Source of the DNA: an uncultured Poribacteria bacterium
GTDB taxonomy: Bacteria; Poribacteria; WGA-4E; WGA-3G
DNA: 64,000 bases
NCBI GenBank assembly: GCA_958295855.1
Contig: OY282383.1
Location: 5,022,329-5,086,328, forward strand
Direction of reading: 5' to 3'
The translations under genes were made by a program, and so were the position numbers. Below, one piece after another: positions 17,691 to 26,408 of this stretch. The notes under the pieces were generated by a model that saw only the letters and a program-made list of their open reading frames with translations, was not told where the DNA came from and ran no database searches. Positions within the stretch are counted from its first letter, which is position 1. Each line of letters starts with the position of its first letter.

Positions 17691-18515
17691 CTATTCAAAA
17701 AATGGAAAGAGAATTGGGATATTTTCATCTGTCAGCGATGAACCATATTCACTGGCTTCAAATGCCTCGGCATATTCGAGCTGCAGACCAGCCTCTACGC
17801 CATAGAGTGCTATGAGCAAATCTCGGTACTTTTCAGCAGTATCGCTGAATCGAGTGAATAACCTTTGGGCGAGCCAGGCGCGCCGAGCCGCCGCACCGGC
17901 GGGAACTGCGGCTAACGTACCGCTGTTGTAAGGAAGCCATTCATAGAACTGCGATGTGTGGCAATGGAGCATATCTATCTTCTGCTCCACCACAGCGTCA
18001 ATGCCTACAACCACATTCGGTGTAAACGGGTAGGGCTTCATAAAGCCGTCGCTCAAGTAGACGATAACCGGGTTCGTCTCCAGATGTGGGGTAAGGGCAC
18101 AGATGTTGGGAACCGTCACCATATACGCTGCATCTTGCACTAACGTTGATGTATATCGATGGTCTGGATGATAATCGTTAGGGCGGTGTGTCATAATCAC
18201 ATCCGGGCGGAACTCGCGAATTGCGCGGATAATCTTATAGCGATTCTCTAACGTCGGCATGAGTTCGCCATCGTGATTGTCCAGCAGTTCATATTCAATG
18301 CCGATAACTTCGGCGGCGGCTTGCGCTTCTGCGTATCGCCTCTGTGCCAAAGGCCCGCCGCCCATTTCGTGATGCCCTGCATCGCCGTTGGTAACGGAGA
18401 CAAATTTAACGCGATGTCCCTGTTGCACATATAGCGCAGCGACACCTCCGGCTTTAATATCACAGTCATCGGGATGTGCCCCGAAAACTAAAACGCGTAT
18501 CTGTTTTTTTTCCAT
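17691..18515 (-). CDS. PIG-L/LmbE-family N-acetylglucosaminyl deacetylase
   Basis: Zinc-dependent de-N-acetylase family, 274 residues. The metal-binding signature AHPDD is at 13-17 and the second, HPDH, is in NDYHPDHR (about 115). By family it removes the acetyl group from a GlcNAc-bearing small molecule or glycolipid. AAGGAG lies before the ATG on the minus strand. Together with nearby sugar oxidoreductases and isomerases it fits a glycan-processing region, but there is no shared operon: neighbours are divergent (PurS-like) and convergent (coiled coil). Substrate unknown. Confidence 0.88.
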   Translation of the reverse strand: MEKKQIRVLVFGAHPDDCDIKAGGVAALYVQQGHRVKFVSVTNGDAGHHEMGGGPLAQRRYAEAQAAAEVIGIEYELLDNHDGELMPTLENRYKIIRAIREFRPDVIMTHRPNDYHPDHRYTSTLVQDAAYMVTVPNICALTPHLETNPVIVYLSDGFMKPYPFTPNVVVGIDAVVEQKIDMLHCHTSQFYEWLPYNSGTLAAVPAGAAARRAWLAQRLFTRFSDTAEKYRDLLIALYGVEAGLQLEYAEAFEASEYGSSLTDENIPILFPFFE

Positions 18516-18637
18516 ATCTTGTCTCCTTCTCCGCGCGGGACCTCTCCCAGTAAGCGAACTTTGTACTCCTTGCTGCAGGTTGGTAGCCGCGCAATTTATT
18601 GCCTCAGAAACCTTGATGACTGGGACGCTATAAAACT
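18516..18637. other. Divergent intergenic region
   Basis: This 122-bp gap lies between the PIG-L gene (minus) and the tandem PurS gene (plus). AAGGAG for the former is clear. For the PurS gene only a weak GGGA precedes the ATG. None of R1-R9 is complete here, and I see no convincing -35/-10 pair. Confidence 0.4.
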
Positions 18638-19117
18638 ATGAAAAACTGGAAAGTTGAAGTCTACTATAAGCCTGAAGTTCCCGACACCGTTGGGCAGGGA
18701 ATCCTTGAGGATATCGCCGACCTCGGCATCAGTGGCGTTGATTCTGTGCGAACGGCGACACTCTACTGGATTGAAGGCACACTTGATGCGCAAGCTGTTG
18801 ACAGAATCAGCAGGGAATTGCTCGCCGACCCGATTACACAAGCGTATACGTTCGCTACCCAAAACGAAGCCTCCCAAGACTGGACGTTGGAGGTGCAATT
18901 CAAGCCCGGTGTCACCGACGCAGTCGGCGATAGCACTGTCAAAGGCATAAAGGATTTGGGCATCACCGGTGTTACCGGTGTCCGCACAGGACATAAGTAT
19001 TGGCTCACAGGTGCTTTGAACGCAGAATTGCTTGACACCATTGCCCACAGGCTTCTCATGAACGATGTTATCCAAACCTTTTCCTATCAGCTGCCTAACT
19101 CGCATATACCCGAATAA
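18638..19117 (+). CDS. Tandem-duplicated PurS-domain protein
   Basis: A 159-residue protein made of two PurS-like ferredoxin-fold units of about 75 residues. Unit 1 (about 3-72) and unit 2 (about 80-150) align by WKVEVYYKPEVPD / WTLEVQFKPGVTD, the DLGISGVDSVRTATLYWI / DLGITGVTGVRTGHKYWL line and the ending ITQAYTF / VIQTFSY. PurS is normally one about 80-residue domain acting as a dimer in the FGAM synthase complex (purine synthesis, with PurQ and PurL). A covalent dimer is the obvious reading. No purQ or purL is in the window. The gene end overlaps the converging methyltransferase by 23 bp. Confidence 0.8.
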   Translation: MKNWKVEVYYKPEVPDTVGQGILEDIADLGISGVDSVRTATLYWIEGTLDAQAVDRISRELLADPITQAYTFATQNEASQDWTLEVQFKPGVTDAVGDSTVKGIKDLGITGVTGVRTGHKYWLTGALNAELLDTIAHRLLMNDVIQTFSYQLPNSHIPE

Positions 19118-19922
19118 CGGTGCCCAAATGGAAACGCACAAGCATCGCCGTTGCCGCCTGGCGGAGCGCAAAACGGAGTCCTATTTTTGGGCTGACGCGC
19201 CTCGGCCTTCCCAAGGTAATATGATGAAAACCGTGCTTCCGAAGTAATTTTGGTAAGGAACGAGCAGAGAAATAGTAGAGATGATCCTGCGGGTGGACAT
19301 AGGGCCAGTCCGCTTTCTGAAGACGACTCTGTAGGCTCCCACCGTTTGGCACTTCAATAACGAGTTTTCCTGCTTTTTTTTCATCTCCTGGGGGTTTCAA
19401 AATCCGACGGATTTCCGCAAGGAATGGATTTAATTCCGAGATGTGTTCTAACACATGATAAGCCGTAATCGCATCAAAATGGGCTGTCGGGAAATTCGCA
19501 TCGAAAATATCCCCGCACCGCACATCCAGCTGATGAATTTCCTGTGCAAATGCAATCCCACTCCGCGACGGATCGATACCGTAAGGTTGCCAACCATTTT
19601 CTTGCGCGAGATGCAGAAATGTGCCAATCCCACACCCCACGTCGAGCAGGTGCCCTTTGCTTGGGAGTTGTGCCTCCAGTTCCGCGAGTCGCTCCGCCAT
19701 CTGTAACCACTCCATGGTGTCGGTATGGATGCGTTTGACCTTCTCCGGCGGATAATAGGTCTCGACGTAGTTCTCTTCGAGCGTGTGGCGACTCACCCGG
19801 GGATTCACGTACCGAAGCCGACACTGCTTGCACGCGACGACGGATAGCGAATGTTTATTGAACAGGAGTTCCGTCTCATCACCTTCGCAAATCGGGCAGT
19901 TAATATGTTCTAGGTTGTTCAT
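19095..19922 (-). CDS. Class I SAM methyltransferase with N-terminal zinc ribbon
   Basis: A 275-residue protein. Cysteines C9, C12, C31 and C34 form a CxxC...CxxC ribbon, followed by the SAM-binding motif LLDVGCGIGTFL (about 92-103), an acidic IDPS loop and the post-motif DAITAYHVLEH. The arrangement matches methyltransferases of the Methyltransf_11/UbiG-like group often found in sugar or lipid modification clusters. Its 3' end overlaps the tandem PurS gene convergently. Upstream (at 19923) lies an inverted R1 whose right end supplies AAGGA before the ATG. Substrate unknown. Confidence 0.82.
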   Translation of the reverse strand: MNNLEHINCPICEGDETELLFNKHSLSVVACKQCRLRYVNPRVSRHTLEENYVETYYPPEKVKRIHTDTMEWLQMAERLAELEAQLPSKGHLLDVGCGIGTFLHLAQENGWQPYGIDPSRSGIAFAQEIHQLDVRCGDIFDANFPTAHFDAITAYHVLEHISELNPFLAEIRRILKPPGDEKKAGKLVIEVPNGGSLQSRLQKADWPYVHPQDHLYYFSARSLPKLLRKHGFHHITLGRPRRVSPKIGLRFALRQAATAMLVRFHLGTVIRVYAS

Positions 19923-20186
19923 TTTTCGTCATTCCTTGCGGAGAAATATAATGGCAAGGTATGTCTAACAATGTAGATGGGCAGGCACAAGGCACTGCCC
20001 CTACAGTAGATGTCGTCAGAGGTTTCTGGTGCAAGGTTTACAGAAGAGCCCTCCGACGAGATTTTGCGGCGTATTTCGCCCAAATGCGACGTGCATTCCA
20101 ATAGATTTCCAACTACAGCCAAGTTGTGCGCGACTAGCAAACAACTTTTTTATTTTTTACATTAGTACAGGACTCCGCAAGGTATG
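19923..20186. repeat. Repeat mosaic between methyltransferase and SMP-30 genes
   Basis: Contains a reversed R1 end abutting the methyltransferase start, a reversed R5 (about 19975-20005), further R1 fragments (20008-20065), an R3 hairpin with T-run (20121-20160, + orientation) and the R1-variant right end CTCCGCAAGGTATGTTAAAA (about 20171-20190), which overlaps the SMP-30 stop codon. Confidence 0.8.
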
Positions 20187-21176
20187 TTAAAATAGCGGCA
20201 GCCCCTGTGCCTCTACATAAACCGAGTAGAGGGATTGGCTGCCTGCCATAAACAACCTGTTCCGTTTCACACCACCGAAGCAGAGGTTTGCACAGATTTC
20301 CGGGAGGTGAATCTTCCCGATGAGCGTCCCATCTGGTGCGAAGATGTGCACGCCATCGTATCCATCGCCTGCCCAGCCAGCACTTGCCCACAGGTTGCCA
20401 TCTGTATCGCACCGGATGCCGTCAGCGATGCCGGGCGACATATCGCAGAAGACATGTTTGTTGCTCAGACGTGCCCCGTCTACCACATCGTAGACAAAGA
20501 GATGCCGCGGCGTTCCCTCTGTGTGCGTGACACCGGTGTCAACGAGATAAAGTTTTTCATAGTCAGGTGAAAAGCAGAGCCCGTTCGGTTTTTCGAGTTC
20601 ATCCGTCACGACGGTGGCTTCGCCGCTATCCGGGTTGAGACGATAAACACAGGTTGGCAGTTCAAATTCGGCTTTATGCCCTTCATAGTTGAGCATAATG
20701 CCATACCCCGGGTCGGTAAACCAGATATGTCCATCGGGGTGGACTGCCACATCGTTCGGGGCGTTGAGCGGTTTGCCATCAAAGTTGTCCATCAGCACAG
20801 TAATAGTGCCGTCATATTCAGTGCGTGTCACGCGGCGTGCGCCGTGCTCACAACTGATGAGTCTGCCCTGCCGGTCGCGCGTGTGCCCGTTGCTATAATT
20901 CGATGGTTTTCGGTAGACGCTCACCTGGCCCGTGGATTCCTCCCATTTCAGAATTCGGTTGTTCGGAATATCACTCCAGAGCAGGTACCCACCATCGCCG
21001 AACCAGACGGGGCCTTCTGCCCAGCGCGACCCTGTCCACAATCGTTCAACAACGGAATTACCGATCGTGTATTTCTTAAAACGGGGATGGACGACTTCAA
21101 TTGCCGGGTCAGGGTAGCGGACAATCGATGCGTCCCATTTTCTTTCTTCCCCTTTTCTTTCTGGGGGTGTATTCAT
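20187..21176 (-). CDS. SMP-30/gluconolactonase-family protein
   Basis: Six-bladed propeller lactonase family, 329 residues. Visible lines are RWAEGPVWF (about 51, with the metal-binding Glu), NAPNDVAVHPDGHIWFTDPGYG-type segment (about 138-160; Asn and Asp ligands) and the late IADGIRCDTDG with its Asp. By family it hydrolyses sugar lactones. An extended -10-like TGATATACT lies about 60 nt upstream on the minus strand. The stop codon TAA and last Leu-Phe are written by the R1-variant end TTTTAACATACC. It neighbours a divergent Gfo/Idh gene, a pairing that suits sugar oxidation followed by lactone opening. Confidence 0.9.
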   Translation of the reverse strand: MNTPPERKGEERKWDASIVRYPDPAIEVVHPRFKKYTIGNSVVERLWTGSRWAEGPVWFGDGGYLLWSDIPNNRILKWEESTGQVSVYRKPSNYSNGHTRDRQGRLISCEHGARRVTRTEYDGTITVLMDNFDGKPLNAPNDVAVHPDGHIWFTDPGYGIMLNYEGHKAEFELPTCVYRLNPDSGEATVVTDELEKPNGLCFSPDYEKLYLVDTGVTHTEGTPRHLFVYDVVDGARLSNKHVFCDMSPGIADGIRCDTDGNLWASAGWAGDGYDGVHIFAPDGTLIGKIHLPEICANLCFGGVKRNRLFMAGSQSLYSVYVEAQGLPLF

Positions 21177-21447
21177 ACAAATTTCCCTCCTTGTAGGGGC
21201 AGTGCCTTGTGCCTGCCCAATTCTGTAGATAGTATATCACAAATTCAGGTTTAGTTTGCAAAAAAATCTTGAAAAAATTGGTAACATAAACTATAATATA
21301 TATCAGAATCGAAATATCCGATATAGAGCGAAGCTTGACAGAAACCTTGCGTCAGAAACCTCCGACGAGAGCTACAGTGCATCGTCAGACCTGACTTGCA
21401 TTCTCAATTCTCCGCAAGGAATGACGAAAAAGGAGCAAATACGCAAC
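21177..21447. repeat. Divergent region with R5, AT-rich promoter zone and R1
   Basis: R5 (about 21192-21220) lies just upstream of the SMP-30 start. An AT-rich stretch (21221-21330) carries promoters for both directions, then a forward R1 (about 21343-21432) leads to the Gfo/Idh gene. Confidence 0.75.
21269..21297 (+). promoter_or_regulatory. Sigma70-type promoter for the Gfo/Idh gene
   Basis: TTGAAA (21269-21274), 17-base spacer, TATAAT (21292-21297). An R1 copy lies between this promoter and the start codon, so it would be in the 5' leader. Confidence 0.6.
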
Positions 21448-22620
21448 ATGCCACTGGATAGGAAAATACGCTACGGTATGGTAGGTGGCGGCCCGGATGC
21501 GTTCATCGGGGCTGTCCATCGCAAAGCAGCCGCACTTGATGGCGAAATAGACCTCGTTGCTGGGGCATTTTCATCATCACCCGAAAAATCTCGTCAGCAA
21601 GGGGCTGAACTCTTCCTTGATGCAAACCGGGTTTACGGCTCTTACCACGAAATGGCGGAAAAAGAGAGCCAACTCCCCGAAGGCGAACGCATCGACTTTG
21701 TCTCGATCGTGACACCGAATCACGTCCATTTTGATGTCGCCAAAACCTTTATTGAAGCCGGGTTTCACGTCGTCTGCGATAAACCGATGACAACGACGGT
21801 TGAGGATGCTGAGGCACTATGCCACCTCGTCAAAACCCACGATGTCGTCTTCGCGCTGACACACAACTACACAGGTTACCCCATGGTGAAGCAGGCACGC
21901 GAACTTGTGAGTGCTGGGAAACTCGGCACGCTTCGCAAAATCGTCGTAGAATACCCACAAGGCTGGCTCGCCACGTTTTTAGAGAACGAAGGCGCAAAGC
22001 AAGCTGTCTGGCGCACCGATCCGAAGCAAGCAGGTGCCTCCTCATGTATCGGCGACATCGGCTCCCATGCAGAAAACTTGGCACACTACATCACCGGGCT
22101 CGACATGGAAGAAATCTGCGCGGACATGACCACTTTTGTAGAAGGACGCTTGTTAGAGGATGATGGGAATCTACTGGTGCATTATGAAAACGGGGTACGC
22201 GGCGTGCTTTTTGCATCGCAGATCTCGGTAGGCGAAGAGAACAACCTGCGCATCCGCATCTATGGCACCGATGCCTCACTGGAATGGCAACAAGAAAACC
22301 CCAATTATCTCTACGTTCGCTTTCCTGATGGCCCCGAGCAGGTTTACAAACGCGGTAACGACTATCTTGCGGAGATTGTACAACACAATTCAAGGATACC
22401 CTTTGGACATCCCGAAGCATTTATTGAGGCATTCGCAAATGTCTATGTGAACGCCGCCCGCACAATTTCAGCCAAAATTGCAGGCGAAGCCCCCGGTGAA
22501 TTTGACACAGACTTCCCAACCGTCCAAGACGGTGCCCGCGGGGTACATTTCATCAACGCCGCCGTGGAGAGCGGCAAACAGCGGGCGTGGGTCGACGCGA
22601 GTTACACACCACCCGCGTAA
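21448..22620 (+). CDS. Gfo/Idh/MocA-family NAD(P)-dependent oxidoreductase
   Basis: Sugar or inositol dehydrogenase-type protein of 390 residues. The Rossmann line is YGMVGGGPDAFIGAVH (about 9-24), with the catalytic Lys in CDKPMTTTVEDAEAL (about 112) and a His/Asp pair later (DIGSHAENL, about 205). The variant GGGP Rossmann signature is a distinct subgroup of the family. I chose ATG 21448 because AGGAG lies 11 nt upstream; ATG 21421 inside the R1 end would add nine residues, and longer versions run into the promoter. Probable role is oxidation of a sugar in the same region as SMP-30 and the isomerases. Substrate unknown. Confidence 0.9.
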   Translation: MPLDRKIRYGMVGGGPDAFIGAVHRKAAALDGEIDLVAGAFSSSPEKSRQQGAELFLDANRVYGSYHEMAEKESQLPEGERIDFVSIVTPNHVHFDVAKTFIEAGFHVVCDKPMTTTVEDAEALCHLVKTHDVVFALTHNYTGYPMVKQARELVSAGKLGTLRKIVVEYPQGWLATFLENEGAKQAVWRTDPKQAGASSCIGDIGSHAENLAHYITGLDMEEICADMTTFVEGRLLEDDGNLLVHYENGVRGVLFASQISVGEENNLRIRIYGTDASLEWQQENPNYLYVRFPDGPEQVYKRGNDYLAEIVQHNSRIPFGHPEAFIEAFANVYVNAARTISAKIAGEAPGEFDTDFPTVQDGARGVHFINAAVESGKQRAWVDASYTPPA

Positions 22621-22781
22621 GTTTTTGTTAGGGTATCTGCCCCTGCTTTGCAGGGGTTAATACCAGTCCTGCGAGGCGAATAGTATTACAAACGCGAAGG
22701 GCATTTAACCCTGCTGGCAGGGGCGATATGCCACACAAAACGCCTGTTTTTCAGGCAGCTCATGGAAAAGGAGGGACACCG
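22621..22781. repeat. R2 hairpin and degenerate R2
   Basis: Perfect R2 at 22640-22656 with GGTAT/ATACC flanks, then a degenerate R2-like element (about 22690-22732, ACCCTGCTGGCAGGGG) and a small hairpin GCCTG...CAGGC. AGGAGG follows for the Uma2 gene. Confidence 0.75.
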
Positions 22782-23486
22782 ATGGCAACCTACCCAAACG
22801 TGCACCACATCCCTTACGCACCCACAGATACGGCGGAGCTTTACCCTGAGACGGATGGAAAACCTATGGCGGCTAGCGATCTTCACAGAATCCAGCTCAT
22901 CCGGACTTTGCGAGTCCTGGATACCTATTTGGCACAAAAGCCGGAGGCCTATGTCTCCGGTGATATTATGATGTATGACGTAGAGGGGCCCCACCGTACC
23001 GCGGTCTCGCCGGATGTTCTTGTCTCTTTCGGCATCGGAAAAAAACTCCGCCGCACCTATAAGGTGTGGGAAGAGAGCAAGCCACCCGACTTCGTGATGG
23101 AGTTTTCCAGCAAAAGCACATATCGAAATCACCTAACGGGAAAGATGGAACACTATGCCAACATGGGGATTCCGGACTACTTCCTCTACGATGCGGAGGC
23201 ATCCTACTTGCCAGTACCGATGATGGGTTTTCGGCTGATGAGTGGCGATTACGTAGAGATTCCGCCGCATGCTGATGGTGGAGTACACTCATCGATTCTC
23301 GGTTTGGATTTCCATTCGCTGGCAGAGGGTTTAGGTATTTACAACCCGGTTGCAGACGAGTGGCTCCAAACCCCGGACGAGATAGCCGAAGCGCGCGCGG
23401 AACAAGAAGCCTCCGCGCGACTGAAGGCGGAAGCAGAAGTCGCACAACTTCGAGAGGAGCTCGCGCGTTTGAAAACACGCACTTAA
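22782..23486 (+). CDS. Uma2-family putative endonuclease
   Basis: A 234-residue DUF820/Uma2 protein of the PD-(D/E)xK superfamily. The core shows SPDVLVSFG (Asp) and DFVMEFSSKST (Glu with the downstream Lys), followed by YANMGIPDYFLYD, a line typical of the family. The C-terminus is a short coiled coil (about 200-232). AGGAGG precedes the ATG at 22782; the open frame upstream is repeat DNA. Uma2 proteins are numerous in cyanobacteria and some uncultured phyla, and their biological role is not established. No partner gene suggests a restriction system. Confidence 0.88.
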   Translation: MATYPNVHHIPYAPTDTAELYPETDGKPMAASDLHRIQLIRTLRVLDTYLAQKPEAYVSGDIMMYDVEGPHRTAVSPDVLVSFGIGKKLRRTYKVWEESKPPDFVMEFSSKSTYRNHLTGKMEHYANMGIPDYFLYDAEASYLPVPMMGFRLMSGDYVEIPPHADGGVHSSILGLDFHSLAEGLGIYNPVADEWLQTPDEIAEARAEQEASARLKAEAEVAQLREELARLKTRT

Positions 23487-23834
23487 TCCCAATCTTTTTT
23501 AACATACCTTGCGGAGTACCATGCTTTCCCGTGTAGTTAGAAAACTATTAGAAATCTCGTCGGAGGGCACTTCTGTAAGGCTTGCGTCAGAAACCTCCGA
23601 CGAGATCTATAGTGCATTGTTAGACCTATCCTGCCAATGGTATTTGCCCCTGCTTTGCAGGGGTTTCATACCCATGCTGATTACTCCGCAAGGAATGGCG
23701 AAAAATGTAAGGCTTGCGTCAGAAACCTCCGACGAGAGCTACAGTGCTTTGTGAGAACAATCTTGCATTCTCAATACTCCGCAAGGAATGACGACAGGTA
23801 TAATCAAGAGGTTACGATGAAGGAGACAACAACT
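23487..23834. repeat. Repeat mosaic (R1 variant, R2, R1 copies)
   Basis: Reversed R1-variant (about 23500-23575) joined to a forward R1 left part (23578-23630), a perfect R2 (23647-23663), an R1 right end (about 23680-23705) and a second, nearly complete forward R1 (23708-23800). R2 appears inserted into the first R1, splitting it at the CTATCCTGC site. Confidence 0.8.
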
Positions 23835-24836
23835 ATGGAAACCAGACCTGTAACGCTCTTTACAGGCCAATGGGCAGATTTAACATTAGAAGAATTAGCA
23901 CAAAAAGCGAGTGAGTGGGGCTACGACGGTTTAGAACTCGCCTGCTGGGGCGACCATTTTGAGGTAGACAAAGCCCTCTCGGACAATAACTACTGCCAAG
24001 GCCGGCACGCTCTGCTGGAAAAATATGGATTAAAAGTCTGGGCAATTAGCAACCATCTCGTGGGGCAGGCAGTTTGTGATAATATTGACAGCCGGCATCA
24101 GGGAATTCTATCGGAGTCCATCTGGGGCGACGGCGATGCGGAAGGCGTTCGGGAACGCGCTGCCGAAGAGATGAAAAATACCGCGCGCGCTGCCGCAAAA
24201 CTCGGCGTGAACGTTGTCAACGGCTTTACAGGCAGCTCTATCTGGCATCTGCTATATTCTTTCCCACCGAACGCCCCGGGGCAGATTGATGCTGGCTTTG
24301 AAGATTTCGCCAACCGTTGGAACCCAATCTTTGATGTCTTTGATGAAGTGGGTGTCAGGTTCGGGCTTGAAGTCCACCCCACCGAAATCGCCTTTGACAT
24401 CGTCACCGCGGAGCGTGCAATTGAAGCACTCAACGGTAGAAAAACGTTCGGATTTAACTATGACCCGAGCCATCTTGGGTATCAGGGTGTGGATTACGTG
24501 GCGTTCCTTGAACGGTTAAGTGACCGGATTTACCATGTCCACATGAAAGATGTCTGGTGGGCAGACACACCGCGATTGGCAGGCACCTTTGGCGGGCACT
24601 TGAACTTCGGAGACGCGCGCAGAAACTGGGACTTCCGCTCCATCGGGCGAGGAAATATCAATTTTGAAGAGATTATCCGAGCCCTCAACAATATGGGCTA
24701 CGACGGGCCCCTCTCCATTGAGTGGGAGGACAGCGGCATGGATCGGGAGCATGGGGCCCGTGAATCGTGCAGTGCCGTCAAGGGATATGATTTTGAACCG
24801 TCCGCCGTCGCATTTGATGCTGCCTTTGAGGAATAA
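23835..24836 (+). CDS. Sugar phosphate isomerase/epimerase (xylose isomerase-like TIM barrel)
   Basis: A 333-residue TIM barrel of the AP_endonuc_2 fold. Metal-ligand lines are visible: LEVHPTEIAFD (Glu/His, about 176), FNYDPSHLGYQGVD (Asp/His, about 209), HVHMKDVWW (His, about 238) and SIEWEDSGMDREHG (Glu, about 293). The start is ATG 23835, nine bases after AAGGAG; ATG 23817 is an in-frame alternative. It follows the Gfo/Idh gene in the same direction, a recurrent pairing in inositol and unusual-sugar pathways. The exact substrate is unknown. Confidence 0.88.
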   Translation: METRPVTLFTGQWADLTLEELAQKASEWGYDGLELACWGDHFEVDKALSDNNYCQGRHALLEKYGLKVWAISNHLVGQAVCDNIDSRHQGILSESIWGDGDAEGVRERAAEEMKNTARAAAKLGVNVVNGFTGSSIWHLLYSFPPNAPGQIDAGFEDFANRWNPIFDVFDEVGVRFGLEVHPTEIAFDIVTAERAIEALNGRKTFGFNYDPSHLGYQGVDYVAFLERLSDRIYHVHMKDVWWADTPRLAGTFGGHLNFGDARRNWDFRSIGRGNINFEEIIRALNNMGYDGPLSIEWEDSGMDREHGARESCSAVKGYDFEPSAVAFDAAFEE

Positions 24837-25045
24837 AGGAACGACGAAAAACTTGCATCAGCAACCTCCGACGAGAGCTACTGTAGGGGCAGTGCCTTGT
24901 GCCTGCCCATCTACATCGTCAGAACTATCCTGTCAATGGTATTTGCCCCTGCTTTGCAGGGGTTTCATACCAAGTTGTGAATGGCCAATGAACAACTTTT
25001 TTATTTCTTACTTATGCTGATTACTCCGCAAGGAACAACGAAAAA
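24837..25045. repeat. Repeat mosaic with R1, R5, R2, R3
   Basis: Left part of R1 (24840-24880) interrupted by R5 (24881-24910), then R2 at 24946-24962, an R3 terminator-like hairpin (24972-25004) and the R1 right end (25015-25043). The order suggests R5, R2 and R3 lie nested inside one R1. Confidence 0.8.
24972..25004 (+). terminator. R3 terminator-like hairpin
   Basis: Stem AAGTTGT/ACAACTT followed by TTTTTTATTT after the isomerase gene. Inferred terminator. Confidence 0.5.
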
Positions 25046-26167
25046 ATGGCAAAAGGCACGGTTTACCCTTCCGAATCTCGAACGTTTTACGATAGATGCA
25101 CAGGTGCGCGCATTCGACAGGTGACAACCGCGTCCGCGCTGCACCACCATCCCTTTTTTATCATACCCGCGTATGACAATGCAATGCAGCGGCTGATTTT
25201 TGTTTCATACCGAACCGGCACGCCACAAATATTCGCCGAGGAACGCACAACAGGTGAACTTCGCCAATTGACAGACAGGCAAGACCTCAGCGAATGGTCT
25301 GTGCATCCATCGCGAAACGGGAAGGCAGTCTTCTTTACCGCAGGCACAAGCGGATGGCAATTGGATTTGGCGACGCTTGAGGAGCGAGAACTCGTTAATC
25401 TCGCCGCAACAGCGATGCAGGAAGAAGGCATGGTAGCCGCCGCGATGGGTACAACTGCCCTTAGCCACGATGACAGGTGGTGGGCAGTCCGATTCAACAT
25501 CAGTGAGGAATCAGCCCTCGCCATTGTAGATACGAACACCGGGGAACACGATATCATCCTGCGCCGGGATAGCATCGGGCACCTCCAATTCTGCCCAGAT
25601 GACGCTAACCTGCTTTACTACGCTGGGCCCCTCACCGACCGCGTCTGGGTGACCCGGCGGGATGGAAGTGGTAACCGTCGCCTTTATGCCCGTGATATCC
25701 AAAAGAACGAGTGGATTACCCACGAAACGTGGATTCCGGGGACGCGCGAACTCGCCTTCGTTGATTGGCCCCACGGTGTCCGATGCGTCAATGCAGACAC
25801 CGGCATCGTGCGACAGGTAGCGACATTCAACGCGTGGCACGCTATCTGCAATCCTACAGGGACGTTAATGGTAGCGGATACCAACTTCCCCGATATCGGT
25901 ATTCAAACGTTTAACCCCCTTGATGGTATAGGCACCCCGCAGACTTTATGTTACGCGGGTGCCTCGTCTATCGGCGAGCATTGGAATGGCCCGTTTCCTT
26001 ATGCCGATGGCTTGGGTGGGGGGCAGGTTCAGGTGTATGCACCACAGCACACACACCCGCATCCCTCTTTTAGCCCAGATGGGCGGCATGTTGTGTTTAC
26101 TTCGGATAGGAGTGGGTATGCCCAAATCTATGAGGTGTCCCTTGGTGACAGAAGCCAAGGGGAATAG
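25046..26167 (+). CDS. Oligogalacturonate lyase-like (PL22-type) beta-propeller protein
   Basis: A 373-residue seven-bladed propeller with no signal peptide. The opening DRCTGARIRQVTT followed by HHHPFFIIPAYD, the mid line THETWIPGTRELAFVDWP and the repeated PD40-like endings (SPDGRHVVFTSDRSG) resemble oligogalacturonate lyase, where His and Trp-containing lines bind Mn and substrate. By family it would cleave unsaturated uronate disaccharides in the cytoplasm. A plain TolB-like propeller is the alternative. The ATG follows the R1 right end, whose AAGGA lies about 11 nt upstream. Nearby UxuA-like and Gfo/Idh genes fit uronate catabolism. Confidence 0.72.
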   Translation: MAKGTVYPSESRTFYDRCTGARIRQVTTASALHHHPFFIIPAYDNAMQRLIFVSYRTGTPQIFAEERTTGELRQLTDRQDLSEWSVHPSRNGKAVFFTAGTSGWQLDLATLEERELVNLAATAMQEEGMVAAAMGTTALSHDDRWWAVRFNISEESALAIVDTNTGEHDIILRRDSIGHLQFCPDDANLLYYAGPLTDRVWVTRRDGSGNRRLYARDIQKNEWITHETWIPGTRELAFVDWPHGVRCVNADTGIVRQVATFNAWHAICNPTGTLMVADTNFPDIGIQTFNPLDGIGTPQTLCYAGASSIGEHWNGPFPYADGLGGGQVQVYAPQHTHPHPSFSPDGRHVVFTSDRSGYAQIYEVSLGDRSQGE

Positions 26168-26408
26168 ACACACGTTTTTCGTCATTCCTTGCGGAGTAAT
26201 CAGCATAAGTAAGAAATAAAAAAGTTGTTCATTTGGCTGGCCATTCACAACTGGGTATGAAACCCCTGCAAAGCAGGGGAAACCAATACCATAACCTAAA
26301 GTAATAGGCACGCTCCGCGTGCCGTTAAAAAAAGTAATAGGCACGTTCCGCGTGCCGTTAAAAAAAGTAATAGGCACGCTCCGCGTGCCGTTAAAAAAGG
26401 AGAAAAAG
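26168..26408. repeat. Inverted R1-R3-R2 composite and three tandem R4 hairpins
   Basis: The composite seen at 24.9 kb appears here in reverse (R1 right end 26177-26205, R3 26205-26255, R2 26263-26279). It is followed by three R4 hairpins spaced 33 bp apart (26307-26323, 26340-26356 with one C-to-T change, 26373-26389). The R4 array is in frame with the next gene and open, but the AAGGAG site places the start after it. Confidence 0.85.

Noticed and set aside
17459..17728. Minus-strand open frame of 89 codons between convergent genes
   Set aside because: No ribosome-binding site or family resemblance; the region looks like decayed non-coding DNA.
20121..20160. R3 as terminator of the SMP-30 gene
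   Set aside because: The T-run is on the + strand, whereas SMP-30 and the methyltransferase are on the minus strand, so it cannot stop their transcripts.
21256..21447. Upstream start for the Gfo/Idh gene
   Set aside because: It would overlap the -35/-10 boxes at 21269-21297 and translate an R1 repeat.
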